From Micromonospora terminaliae (GTDB lineage Bacteria > Actinomycetota > Actinomycetes > Mycobacteriales > Micromonosporaceae), in assembly GCF_009671205.1 (NCBI RefSeq), contig NZ_CP045309.1:1922001-1986000 (forward strand): a DNA stretch of 64,000 nt, read 5' to 3'. The notes under the pieces were generated by a model that was given only the letters and a program-made list of their open reading frames with translations, made no database searches and was not told the DNA's origin. Below, piece after piece: positions 17,613 through 26,053 of the stretch (position 1 is the stretch's first letter; every line of letters begins with the position of its first letter). A program made the position numbers and the translations under genes.

Positions 17613-18542
17613 TCAGCGGGCTGGGCGCCACTCTCCGCAGTTCTCGGAGTGGAAGGCATAGTCGGAGGATCGGATGGTGACCTGTACGCGGCGGGCGCCG
17701 TTGGTGAAGTAGTTGTCGATGATGTTTCCGGAGCTGTTCTGCCGCTCCCAGTAGCAGCCGTCGACGTCGTGCGTGACGTAGGTGCCGGGCTTGATTTCCT
17801 TGCCGACCCGGTAGGTACCGGATCCGAACAGCCGGCCCTGGGCCTCAAGGTCTGCGTCGGCCTGGCCGCGCTGCACGGCCTGCCGCCACTTCTTCGCGTA
17901 CGGATGCTTGGGGCAGAGGGTCAGCGCGGCGTTGATCTCGGTGATCTGCTCGCTGCTGGCGGCGAATCCCGCTTCGGCGTAGACGTCGTCGGTGTCGATC
18001 GCGGCGCAGATTGCGTAGAGCGGCGCGATGTCCTGGTCGTCGTACTTGGAGACCTTGTAGGCCTGCTTCTCCACGCTCGTGACGATGGTGACGGCGCCGA
18101 CGATGTCGCAGGAGCTCGCCTTGGCTGCCCATACCTCCGTGAAGTCGGGCCGGCCGTCCTTGCCGGGGAAGACGGTGAGGAGTGAGCCGCCCGACTCGTT
18201 GTTGGTCTCGCACTCCAGGTTGATCGGCGCCTGCTGGGGGATGTTCTTCGGGTCGTCGGGGTAGCTGTCGCTGCTGTCGGGGATGCCGTCGTGGTCCCGG
18301 TCGGCGGGCGGGGTCCGGCTCGGCGTCGGCGACGGGCTCGCCGAGGCGGATGGACTGGCGGAAGGGGAAGGCGCGCTCCCGGCGGCCTTGCGATCGTCTC
18401 CGCAGGCGGTCAGGGCGAGAGCCGGCAGCAGAAGGGTGACCAGCAGGATGCCGGTCGAGTGGCTGAGGTGCCGCCGGGAGTCGGCGTGGCTGCTGGTTCG
18501 AACAGGGGTTGAAGGAATCGCGTCGTGGTGGCGGCGGGCCAT
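17613..18542 (-). CDS. Lipoprotein with Ser/Pro linker, unknown function
   Basis: 309 residues from ATG 18542 (GGAG 5 bases upstream). The signal peptide ends at lipobox LTAC, followed by a Ser/Pro/Ala-rich linker (about 55-80) and then DRDHDGIPDSSDSYPDD, a calcium-binding thrombospondin type 3-like motif. The C-terminal part ends with GTYRVGKEIKPGTYVTHDVD and paired Cys, a domain often seen at the ends of actinobacterial surface proteins. It would be anchored on the outer face of the membrane. Function unknown. It is one of three consecutive envelope genes on this strand. Confidence 0.8.
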   Translation of the reverse strand: MARRHHDAIPSTPVRTSSHADSRRHLSHSTGILLVTLLLPALALTACGDDRKAAGSAPSPSASPSASASPSPTPSRTPPADRDHDGIPDSSDSYPDDPKNIPQQAPINLECETNNESGGSLLTVFPGKDGRPDFTEVWAAKASSCDIVGAVTIVTSVEKQAYKVSKYDDQDIAPLYAICAAIDTDDVYAEAGFAASSEQITEINAALTLCPKHPYAKKWRQAVQRGQADADLEAQGRLFGSGTYRVGKEIKPGTYVTHDVDGCYWERQNSSGNIIDNYFTNGARRVQVTIRSSDYAFHSENCGEWRPAR

Positions 18543-18655
18543 GGTCACTCCGAGGTGAAGAGCAGGCTGTGGCAGTGGTTCCGCTGCAGGCGGAGTCGGA
18601 TCGGCGGCGAAGTAGCCGTCGTGTCGCGGTCGACCGGGTGGATGTCCCGCCGTCG

Positions 18656-19222
18656 TCAGTCAGTGACAGTGATGACCATCTGGAGGCCGCTGTCCGGGTG
18701 GTAGCTCCAGGACGCATGGATGTCGTCCCAGTCGCCGCTCTGCCGGCCATCGAGGGCCCGCGTCGCGAGGACCTCCGCCCTGACCGAGTCCGACATCTTG
18801 AGCTCAGACCAGTAGCACTCGAGCGCGCTGAAGCTGAGCCCGCTGCTCTCCTTGCCGGCCCCGTGCAGGGTCAGCGTCCTGCCCTCGTCGCCCAGCATGG
18901 CGCCGCCCGCGAGAGAGCTGCCGCACTTCTCCTTGGCCAGCGTGAGCGGCGACTTCCGTTCGGCCAGCGGCGACGAGATCGGGCTCGCTTGGAAGGCCGT
19001 GTAGATGCCAGCTCCGGCCAGCAGGAGTGCCGCCACGGCGCCGGCCGCGATCAGCGCGACGGAGCGGCCGTTCAGGGCGAGGGACGGCTTGCTTTCGACG
19101 CTCTTGGGTTCGCCCGCCTCATGGAGATCAGCGGGGTCGAGCTCCTGCGCCGAGGTGGCCCGAGGAAGCTCGTACTGATCCGTGGGTTGTTCGGTCGGGG
19201 TGGCATGGGTCGGGTCGGTCAT
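18656..19222 (-). CDS. Single-pass membrane protein, unknown function
   Basis: 188 residues starting MTDPTHATPTEQPTDQYELP. A hydrophilic cytoplasmic N-terminus of about 50 residues is followed by one membrane helix (SVALIAAGAVAALLLAGAGI) and an extracellular domain of about 110 residues. That domain contains two Cys (KEKCGSSL and ALECYWSEL), likely disulphide-bonded. No family recognised. It lies between two lipoprotein genes and may share their transcript. Confidence 0.75.
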   Translation of the reverse strand: MTDPTHATPTEQPTDQYELPRATSAQELDPADLHEAGEPKSVESKPSLALNGRSVALIAAGAVAALLLAGAGIYTAFQASPISSPLAERKSPLTLAKEKCGSSLAGGAMLGDEGRTLTLHGAGKESSGLSFSALECYWSELKMSDSVRAEVLATRALDGRQSGDWDDIHASWSYHPDSGLQMVITVTD

Positions 19223-19301
19223 GACGGTCTCCTCTGTGAACGAGCCAAAGGAAAGGGACAGGCGGGGCGGGCGGTGGTGCCCGCCCCGGTCGAGCGGTGG
19301 A

Positions 19302-19832
19302 TCAGGTGAGGGAGACGGTCACGCCGCCGGAGAGCATCGAGTCGTGGAGCTCGAGCTTGGTGAGCTTCACGTTCTTCGGGATGTCGAAGACGAACACGCC
19401 GGTCACCTGGTTGCCGGGGTTGATCTCCTCGAAGAAGGTGCTCGCCTCCTTGTTCGCGTAGAGGCCGGCCTCGGTGTCGGAGGAGTATTCGGTGCCGTCG
19501 GCGGCGAGAGCCTTCTGGCTGCTGCCGTCGAGGGTCTGCGCCTCCTTGCCGATGTTCTTGACGTTGACCGTGATCAGGCAGAACTGGCCCTGGGCCTTGT
19601 CGCCGATCATCGACGTGCCGACCTTCGCGACGCCGCACTTGGACGACTTGACGGTGAACTCGAACTTCCCGTCCCGGGCCGGCTGGCCGATCTTCGCGGT
19701 CTTCGCCGGCTTGTCCTCGCCCTTGGCGCCGCTGTCGGACTTGCTGCTGGTGCCCTCGTCGGTGCTGCCAGCGCCGCATCCGAGGGCGACGAGGCCGGTG
19801 GCGATCAGGGCGAGAGTGGTGGTCTTGCGCAT
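19302..19832 (-). CDS. DUF4352-like lipoprotein
   Basis: 176 residues from ATG 19832, with a perfect AGGAGG 6 bases upstream. It has a signal peptide with lipobox VALGC, a Ser/Lys/Asp-rich linker, and an immunoglobulin-like DUF4352 domain: DGKFEFTVKSSKCGVAK, FCLITVNVKNIGKEAQTL, TFFEEINPGNQVTGVFVFD. DUF4352 proteins are extracytoplasmic and usually of unknown ligand. A likely -35 box (TTGACA, reading left from 19894) lies 60 bases upstream. It is divergent from the first gene of the DISARM region. Confidence 0.85.
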   Translation of the reverse strand: MRKTTTLALIATGLVALGCGAGSTDEGTSSKSDSGAKGEDKPAKTAKIGQPARDGKFEFTVKSSKCGVAKVGTSMIGDKAQGQFCLITVNVKNIGKEAQTLDGSSQKALAADGTEYSSDTEAGLYANKEASTFFEEINPGNQVTGVFVFDIPKNVKLTKLELHDSMLSGGVTVSLT

Positions 19833-19888
19833 CGTTTTCCTCCTGTTGTGAACGTGGCGGGGTCAATGAGAGCATCATCTGTGAACGC

Positions 19889-19912
19889 TGTCAACACACA
19901 TCATGCTTGACA
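19889..19912. promoter_or_regulatory. Inverted repeat in divergent promoter of the DISARM region
   Basis: TGTCAA (19889-19894) and TTGACA (19907-19912) form an inverted repeat with a 12-base spacer. The left arm can serve as -35 for the lipoprotein gene. The right arm is too close to ATG 19932 to be its -35, so it may be an operator. A GTGTG-A-CACAC palindrome (19914-19924) follows. The HTH-containing protein encoded at 19932 is a candidate binder. Confidence 0.5.
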
Positions 19913-19931
19913 GGTGTGACACACTCCGAAC

Positions 19932-21884
19932 ATGCAGGAGACACCGAGCATCACCGCAGCGGAGATCGCCCGGCTCGCCGGTGTCGGTCGGGCCGCAGTC
20001 AGCAACTGGCGCAAACGGCACGCCGACTTCCCCGACCCGGTGGGCGGCACCGCGGCAAGCCCCGAGTTCGACCTGTTCCAGGTCGAGGAGTGGCTCCGGG
20101 GGCAGGGCAAGCTCTCCGAGGTGTCCCGAGCCGACCGGCTCTGGCGGTACCTCGCCACGGCCAAGGAGAGTCCCGCCACGGCGTTGGCCGGCGTCGGCGC
20201 CTACCTGCTGGCCCGGCAACGAGGCGAGCAAGCGACCCGCAAGCAAATCGACAAGCGGCTGGTCGGCCTGCTGCCCGAGCTCGACGCTCTCGCCGACGAG
20301 CTCGGCCCGCAGGGCGCCTTCGATCAGCTGTGGCAGCGCTTCTCCGCACCGGGCCCGGGGCGTCCCTTCGCCACCCCCGACGAGCTCGCCGACCTGATGG
20401 TCGGAATCGCCGGCATCGACGGTGGCTCCGTGCTCGACCCGGCCACTGGCACCGGCGCCACCCTCCGGGCCGCAGTCCGGGCCGGCTGCACGTCCGCCTA
20501 CGGGCAGGAGCTCGACCAGGACCTGGCCAAGCTCGCCGGACTCTGGCTGGCTCTCCGCGACATCCCAGGGGAGGTTCGCAGCGGCGACTCCCTCCGCGCG
20601 GATGCGTTTCCCGGCCAAACCGTCGATGCCGTCGTCTGCCATCCGCCGTTTGGCGTCACGAACTGGGGCTTCGAAGAGCTGGGTTACGACCCGCGCTGGG
20701 AGTACGGCGCGCCGCCGCGTACCGAGCCGGAGCTGGCTTGGGTGCAGCATTCGCTGACCCACCTACGGACCGGCGGGCACGCCGTCCTCCTGATGCCACC
20801 GACGGTTGCCGGCCGTCGCGCCGCCCGGCGGATCCGTGGCCACCTGCTGCGGGGCGGCGCGCTGCGCGCCGTGATCGCGCTCCCCAGCGGGGTGGCCGCG
20901 CCGCACGGCGTACCCCTGCACCTGTGGGTGCTGCGACGGCCCGGGGCAGACGAGCCGGCCCCCGCTCGGGCGCTGCTGATTGATGCCGCTGAGGGCGACC
21001 ACGCCGAGTTGTACGGGCGGGTGCTGAGCACCTGGCGGACCTTCGCCGCGGCGCCGGAGGCCGACCTCGAGGAAGCCGGCTTCGCCCGCGCCGTACCCGT
21101 GATCGAACTGCTCGACGAAGAGGTCGATCTCACGCCGGGTCGCCGGCAAACCGCCGTTGGGGGCGAGGCAAGCGAAGAACATCTGGTACGCACCAGAGAG
21201 CGGCTGGCCGCCATTGTCGGCGACCTGCCGGCGCTGATGCCGCAGGTCACGCCCGAGCCCGACGGTGCAACTCCGCCGCCGACCGTGTCCATCGCCGAAC
21301 TGGCCCGCACCGGTGCGCTGCAACTGATCGGCCCGGTCCGCTCCACCGGCTCGTCCGACGACGAGTCAGCCGGGACAATGGAGGGCCCACTGGTGCTCAC
21401 CGGCCGCGACGTGGCTACCGGCGTAGAGGCGTCCGGGCGGGACGACGGCAGGCTGGGGCAGCCCATACCCCTGGCCGTCGGGGATGTGGTGGTGCCGACG
21501 GTCGCCCCGAACCTCATGGCCCGGGTCATCACGTCGGAAGGGGCGCTGCTCGGGCGCAACCTCTACCTGCTGCGACCGAATCCGGCGGCGCTGGACTCGT
21601 GGTTCCTCGCCGGGCAACTGCGTACCAGCGGCAACGAGAAGCAGACGTCGAGCCTCTCCGGCACGCTTCGTTACGACATCCGACGGGCCCTGGTCCGGCG
21701 GCTGCCGCTAGAGGAGCAGCGTGTGCACGGCGAGGCGTTCCGGCGGCTGGACGCCTTCGAGTCAGCCGTCCGAGAGGCAGCATCACTCGGCCCGGAGCTG
21801 GTGCGGCTCACCGCCGACGGACTCGCCGGTGGCGCCCTACGGCCCAGCCACTCCTCAGCCCCTCGTTCACGGAAGAAGGCTTGA
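19932..21884 (+). CDS. HTH-fused N6-adenine DNA methyltransferase-like protein with altered motif IV
   Basis: 650 residues. An N-terminal HTH (IARLAGVGRAAVSNWRKR, about 10-35) is followed by an HsdM-like N6-methylase core with motif I VLDPATGTGATL near 170. Motif IV reads CHPPFG (His237), where the family has N/D-PP-Y/F, so methyl transfer may be lost or changed. The C-terminal half (from about 450, SIAELARTGAL..) resembles HsdS-type target recognition. It is a paralogue of the protein at 36702-38675, which keeps NPPF. No ribosome binding site is seen before the ATG, so a leaderless message is possible. The OGG-fold gene follows by 1 base. It could bind DNA or regulate rather than methylate. 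Confidence 0.85.
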   Translation: MQETPSITAAEIARLAGVGRAAVSNWRKRHADFPDPVGGTAASPEFDLFQVEEWLRGQGKLSEVSRADRLWRYLATAKESPATALAGVGAYLLARQRGEQATRKQIDKRLVGLLPELDALADELGPQGAFDQLWQRFSAPGPGRPFATPDELADLMVGIAGIDGGSVLDPATGTGATLRAAVRAGCTSAYGQELDQDLAKLAGLWLALRDIPGEVRSGDSLRADAFPGQTVDAVVCHPPFGVTNWGFEELGYDPRWEYGAPPRTEPELAWVQHSLTHLRTGGHAVLLMPPTVAGRRAARRIRGHLLRGGALRAVIALPSGVAAPHGVPLHLWVLRRPGADEPAPARALLIDAAEGDHAELYGRVLSTWRTFAAAPEADLEEAGFARAVPVIELLDEEVDLTPGRRQTAVGGEASEEHLVRTRERLAAIVGDLPALMPQVTPEPDGATPPPTVSIAELARTGALQLIGPVRSTGSSDDESAGTMEGPLVLTGRDVATGVEASGRDDGRLGQPIPLAVGDVVVPTVAPNLMARVITSEGALLGRNLYLLRPNPAALDSWFLAGQLRTSGNEKQTSSLSGTLRYDIRRALVRRLPLEEQRVHGEAFRRLDAFESAVREAASLGPELVRLTADGLAGGALRPSHSSAPRSRKKA

Positions 21885-21885
21885 C

Positions 21886-22713
21886 GTGCACCTTCCCGAA
21901 AATGCCTCGGAGTACGACGCGGGTGTCGTCAACGGTGGGCTCCGCGACGACGAGCTGGAATGGTTCAGACGGCAGCGACGCGACCTGGAGGCCGAGCGCG
22001 GCGGCGATTCGCACGATGCCGAGGACCTAGTCGGGCGGCATGCGGTGAACGTGGTGCCGGCGCGGTGGTGGCAACGCGATCTGTCGCTGCCGTTTGATGA
22101 GGAGGCCTTCTCCGTAACCTCGCTGAGCCGGGACGATGTCACCGCCGAGGCGCGGCGATGCCGCGAGAGCGGGAACTGGCTGCCGTTGCTGGTCGTCTCG
22201 TTCGCCTGGGGCTGGGGTAGCCGTGGTTTCGGGCCGACCAGGCTCTCCTGGGTGATGAGAGGCGGTTGGAGGTCCCCGAGACTCGGCCGCGACGAAATCG
22301 AGCGTCGGCTGGGCGCTGCCATCGATGTCCTGGACCGCGAGGGTGCACCTTCTGCTTATGACCTCCTGCTCACCGGCGGGCGCATCCCGGCGCTCGGGCC
22401 GGCGTTCTTCACGAAGTTTCTGTACTTCGCGAGCAGGAGTCAGGAGGTGCGATGTCCAGCTCCGATCCTGGACGCGCGATTGGCAAGCGCGATGCGATGC
22501 TTCTGGACGCGACGTAGCGACGAGCCGTACGCCGTCGGAGGCCGCCCTGCCCGCTGGCTCTGGCAGGGCCCACGGTGGTCGACTTACCGCTACCGGGTCT
22601 ATCGGGCTTTCCTCGGTCGTGCCGCCGCTCAACTGTCCGAGGCGGGGGAGCGGTGGACGCCGGACCTGGTGGAGCTGTTGCTGTTTCGGGGTGGTCCGTG
22701 TGAGGTCAACTGA
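21886..22713 (+). CDS. OGG-fold (HhH) DNA glycosylase-like protein
   Basis: 275 residues from GTG 21886, one base after the methylase stop, with GGAAGAAGG upstream. The middle of the protein has a helix-hairpin-helix segment, GGRIPALGPAFFTKFLYFA (about 163-181). It is followed by APILDARLASAM (about 192), whose Asp matches the place of the catalytic Asp of HhH-GPD glycosylases. This fits the bacterial OGG-fold proteins of unknown substrate. Such enzymes flip and excise a damaged or modified base. The rest (RWWQRDLSLPF, SFAWGWGSRGFGPTRLSW) is family-specific. Its place in a DISARM operon suggests action on modified or foreign DNA; that is inference. The assignment is moderate. Confidence 0.65.
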   Translation: MHLPENASEYDAGVVNGGLRDDELEWFRRQRRDLEAERGGDSHDAEDLVGRHAVNVVPARWWQRDLSLPFDEEAFSVTSLSRDDVTAEARRCRESGNWLPLLVVSFAWGWGSRGFGPTRLSWVMRGGWRSPRLGRDEIERRLGAAIDVLDREGAPSAYDLLLTGGRIPALGPAFFTKFLYFASRSQEVRCPAPILDARLASAMRCFWTRRSDEPYAVGGRPARWLWQGPRWSTYRYRVYRAFLGRAAAQLSEAGERWTPDLVELLLFRGGPCEVN

Positions 22714-22891
22714 TTTGTCAGGCTTCTGACTGATCGGTTCCGTTGACGGGACGCGACCCTGGGTGGTCTTCTGGTCGCTCCATCATGAGCCTGTGAACTG
22801 AAGAAACAAGCCTTTCGGAGGACCCCTCGCCGATCAGCGGGTGCGTACGGTCCTCTTGATCAAGTGGGGGCGAAGTGAACATGGGGGCACG

Positions 22892-25800
22892 ATGCCGAGC
22901 GTGACGACGGCAAAGAAGCCGACGATCGGCGACCTGGTCGCGGTACGCGGCCAGCGGTGGGTGGTCAGCGACGTCCAGGACGGCGAGCACAGCAGCCTGG
23001 TCAGCCTGCAGAGCGTCGAGGACGGCCGCTACGGCCACACTCTCGACGTCATCTGGGAGGTCGAACCGGGGCGGCAGGTGCTGCCCAGCGGCTCGCTGCC
23101 GAACGTCGCCGAAGGCAAATTCGACTCCCCGCAACGGCTGGCCGCCTTCCTCGACGCGGTCCGCTGGTCTGCGGTCACCTCCGCCGACGTGAAGACGCTG
23201 CAGGCGCCGTTCCGTTCCGGCGTCGCGATCGAGGACTACCAGCTCGAACCGGTCGCCCGCGCGGTCGACGCACCCCGCGTCAACCTGCTGCTCGCCGACG
23301 ACGTCGGCCTCGGCAAGACCATCGAAGCCGGCCTCGTCGCCCAGGAGTTGCTGCTGCGACACCGCGCCCGACGCATCATGATCGTCTGCCCGGCAGGTCT
23401 GACGCTGAAATGGCAGGACGAGATGGCCGAGAAGTTCGGCCTCGACTTCACCATCATCGACTCGGAGCGCTGCGCGGTTGTCCGCCGCAGCCACGGCTCG
23501 GCGGCGAACCCGTTCGAGGTCTACCCGCTGAGCATCGTCAGCCTGCCCTGGCTGCGCGGCCAGAAGGCGCAGCGGTTGCTCGACGAGGTGCTGCCGGCCG
23601 ACGGGCCGACGTATCCGCGCACGTTCGACCTGCTCATCCTGGACGAGGCGCACCACGTCGCCCCGGCCGCGCCGAAGCAGGTCTACGCCGTCGACTCCCA
23701 GCAGACCAAGCTGATCCGCCGGCTCGCCCCGCACTTCACCCACCGGCTGTTCCTGTCGGCCACCCCGCACAACGGCTACCAGGCTTCCTTCACCGCCCTG
23801 CTGGAGGTCCTCGACAACCAGCGGTTCGCCCGCGGCGTCAGGCCGGACCAGGCCGCGGTCAAGGAAACCGTCGTACGCCGATTGAAGCGTGACATCGAGA
23901 ACCCGGACGGCAGCCCCCGCTTCGTGGAGCGGAAGGCGTCCGCGATCCCGGTCGCGTACCCGGAGGACGAGCGGCAGATCCACGCGCTGCTCACGCAGTT
24001 CGCCGAGCTGCGCCGCAAGCGGCTCAGCTCCCAGCGGGGCCGTAAGGCCATCGACCTAGTGACCCTGCTGCTGAAGAAGCGGCTCTTCTCCAGCCCGGCC
24101 GCGTTCGCCCACACCGTCCGCGTCTACCTGGAGACCCTCGCCAGCAAGAAGGGTTTGCCCAGTCTGACAGCCGGTGACGACGTGCCGGAGTGGATGGACG
24201 AGTTCATGGACGACCTCGCCACCTACGATGACGAGCAGCTCGCCGAGGCCGAGGACGACGCCCTCAACCGGGTCCGGCCCATGCAGCCCGACCCGACCTC
24301 GGACGAGACCGCCCTGCTGGAGAAGATGCTCGACTGGGCGGAGGCCAAGGAGGCCCAGCCCGACGCCAAGGCCCACGAGCTGATCAACTACCTGAAGGCG
24401 ATCTGCAAGCCGGACGGCCGGCACTGGACCAACGAGCGGGTCGTCGTGTTCACCGAGTACCGCGACACCCAGACGTGGCTGGCCGACCTGCTCCGGCAGG
24501 AAGGCCTCGGCGGCGAAGGGCTCGCGCTCCTGCACGGCGGCACGCCGGCCGACGAGCGGGAGCAGGTCCGGCTCGCCTTCCAGGCAGACCCGACCGAGCG
24601 GCCCGTGCGCATCCTGCTCGCGACCGACGCCGCCAGCGAGGGCATCGACCTGCAAAACCACTGCCACCGGCTGGTCAACTACGACATCCCGTTCAACCCC
24701 AACAAGCTGGAGCAGCGGATCGGCCGGATTGACCGGTACGGGCAGAAGGTCAGCCCGGAGATCCAGCATTTCGTCGGCACGGGCTTCGGTAAGCCGGTCG
24801 ACTCGTTCGAGGCGGACCTGGAGTTCCTGTCCCGGGTCGCCACGAAGGTGGCCCGGATGGAGGAGGACCTCGGCTCCGTCAACGCCGTGCTGTCCGACGC
24901 CGTGCAGCGCCGGATGCTCGGCGAGCAGGTAGGCGTGGACATCGACAAGGCCGGCAAGGGCAAGACCGGCGGCAGCCTGCCGACCGAGTCCAACCTGCGC
25001 GAGCAGGTCCGTCGGCTCCGCACCGACCTGGACAAGACCGTCGAGGAGCTCGGCATCACCCCGCAGGCGGTCAGGCGAGTCGTCGACACCGCGCTGGAAC
25101 TGGCCCGTCAGCAGCGACTCGAGCGGCACACCGACGACCAGCACCTGATCGACGGCCTCTACCGGGTGCCGCCGCTGACTGGCTCCTGGCAGCGCGCCGG
25201 CGCCGGCCTCACCGCCAAGCTGCAGAACGACGACGAGCCGCCCCGCCAGCTGCCGGTCACCTTCGATGCGCAGGTGGCCAAGGAGGATCGCGACGGCATC
25301 GTCCTCGCCCACCTCAACCACCCCCTGGTCGCAATGTCGACCCGGCTGCTGCGCGCCGCCGTCTCTAACCCCGACATCGGCCTCCACCGGGTCACCGCGG
25401 TCGTCAGTGACGATCCCGCGCTGGAGGACGTGCTGGTCGGGGCGTACTCCCGGTTCGTGCTGGTCGGCGCGGACGGCGTCCGGCTGCACGAAGAGGTCCT
25501 CTACGCGGGCGGCTGGGCGCCCGAGCAGGGCCGCTTCCGCCGCCTGGAGAACCTCGGCACCCTCGGCGGCATCCTCGACCGGGCGCTCACCACCGGCACG
25601 CCGGCCTCGCAGATCGTGCGGGACCGCCTCGCCGAGCGCTGGCCCCGGATCGCCGACGGTGTGCTCGCCGCGATCGATTGGCGGACCAACACCCGTCGGG
25701 AGGCGCTGGAGCGCAAGCTGGCACAGCGGCAGGAAGCCGAGGAGCAGCGCATCAAGCACAACCTCGAGCAGTTCGCCGCCACACTGCGCGGCGCTCTCGC

Positions 25801-26053
25801 CACGCCCGAGGATGGCCTCGGCGGGCAGGACTCCCTGTTCACGTCCGAGCAGCTCATCGCGATGAGTAAGAGCAAGGAAGAACTCACCCAGTACCGCAAG
25901 GACCGCCAATCCTGGGAGGAACGCTTGTCGGCCCTCCAAGCCGAGCGCGACCGTGAACTCGCCGCCGTCGCGGCTCGCTACCACGACCCGAAGCCCCACC
26001 GGTTCCCGGTCGCCGTGGTCTTCGTCGTACCGAAGCGGGAGGCCACCCGATGA
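22892..26053 (+). CDS. drmD: DrmD, SNF2-family helicase of class 1 DISARM
   Basis: 1053 residues from ATG 22892 (MPSVTTAKKPTIGDLVAV); a GTG at 22841 would add 17 residues. The superfamily 2 motifs are complete: Walker A DDVGLGKT near 140, DEAHH near 251, SATPHNG near 290, FTEYRDTQTWLADLL near 525, and EQRIGRIDRYGQK near 608. A C-terminal half of about 440 residues with coiled coil (LERKLAQRQEAEEQRIKHN) follows. DrmD is the SNF2-type ATPase found in class 1 DISARM, a multi-gene defence that restricts phage DNA entry and methylates host DNA. Its stop overlaps the drmMI start by 4 bases, so the two are coupled. Confidence 0.92.
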   Translation: MPSVTTAKKPTIGDLVAVRGQRWVVSDVQDGEHSSLVSLQSVEDGRYGHTLDVIWEVEPGRQVLPSGSLPNVAEGKFDSPQRLAAFLDAVRWSAVTSADVKTLQAPFRSGVAIEDYQLEPVARAVDAPRVNLLLADDVGLGKTIEAGLVAQELLLRHRARRIMIVCPAGLTLKWQDEMAEKFGLDFTIIDSERCAVVRRSHGSAANPFEVYPLSIVSLPWLRGQKAQRLLDEVLPADGPTYPRTFDLLILDEAHHVAPAAPKQVYAVDSQQTKLIRRLAPHFTHRLFLSATPHNGYQASFTALLEVLDNQRFARGVRPDQAAVKETVVRRLKRDIENPDGSPRFVERKASAIPVAYPEDERQIHALLTQFAELRRKRLSSQRGRKAIDLVTLLLKKRLFSSPAAFAHTVRVYLETLASKKGLPSLTAGDDVPEWMDEFMDDLATYDDEQLAEAEDDALNRVRPMQPDPTSDETALLEKMLDWAEAKEAQPDAKAHELINYLKAICKPDGRHWTNERVVVFTEYRDTQTWLADLLRQEGLGGEGLALLHGGTPADEREQVRLAFQADPTERPVRILLATDAASEGIDLQNHCHRLVNYDIPFNPNKLEQRIGRIDRYGQKVSPEIQHFVGTGFGKPVDSFEADLEFLSRVATKVARMEEDLGSVNAVLSDAVQRRMLGEQVGVDIDKAGKGKTGGSLPTESNLREQVRRLRTDLDKTVEELGITPQAVRRVVDTALELARQQRLERHTDDQHLIDGLYRVPPLTGSWQRAGAGLTAKLQNDDEPPRQLPVTFDAQVAKEDRDGIVLAHLNHPLVAMSTRLLRAAVSNPDIGLHRVTAVVSDDPALEDVLVGAYSRFVLVGADGVRLHEEVLYAGGWAPEQGRFRRLENLGTLGGILDRALTTGTPASQIVRDRLAERWPRIADGVLAAIDWRTNTRREALERKLAQRQEAEEQRIKHNLEQFAATLRGALATPEDGLGGQDSLFTSEQLIAMSKSKEELTQYRKDRQSWEERLSALQAERDRELAAVAARYHDPKPHRFPVAVVFVVPKREATR

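Noticed and set aside
24056..25999. Long minus-strand frame opposite drmD
   Set aside because: A low-complexity Leu/Gly/Val/Asp-rich product typical of antisense to high-GC genes; no domain or ribosome binding site.
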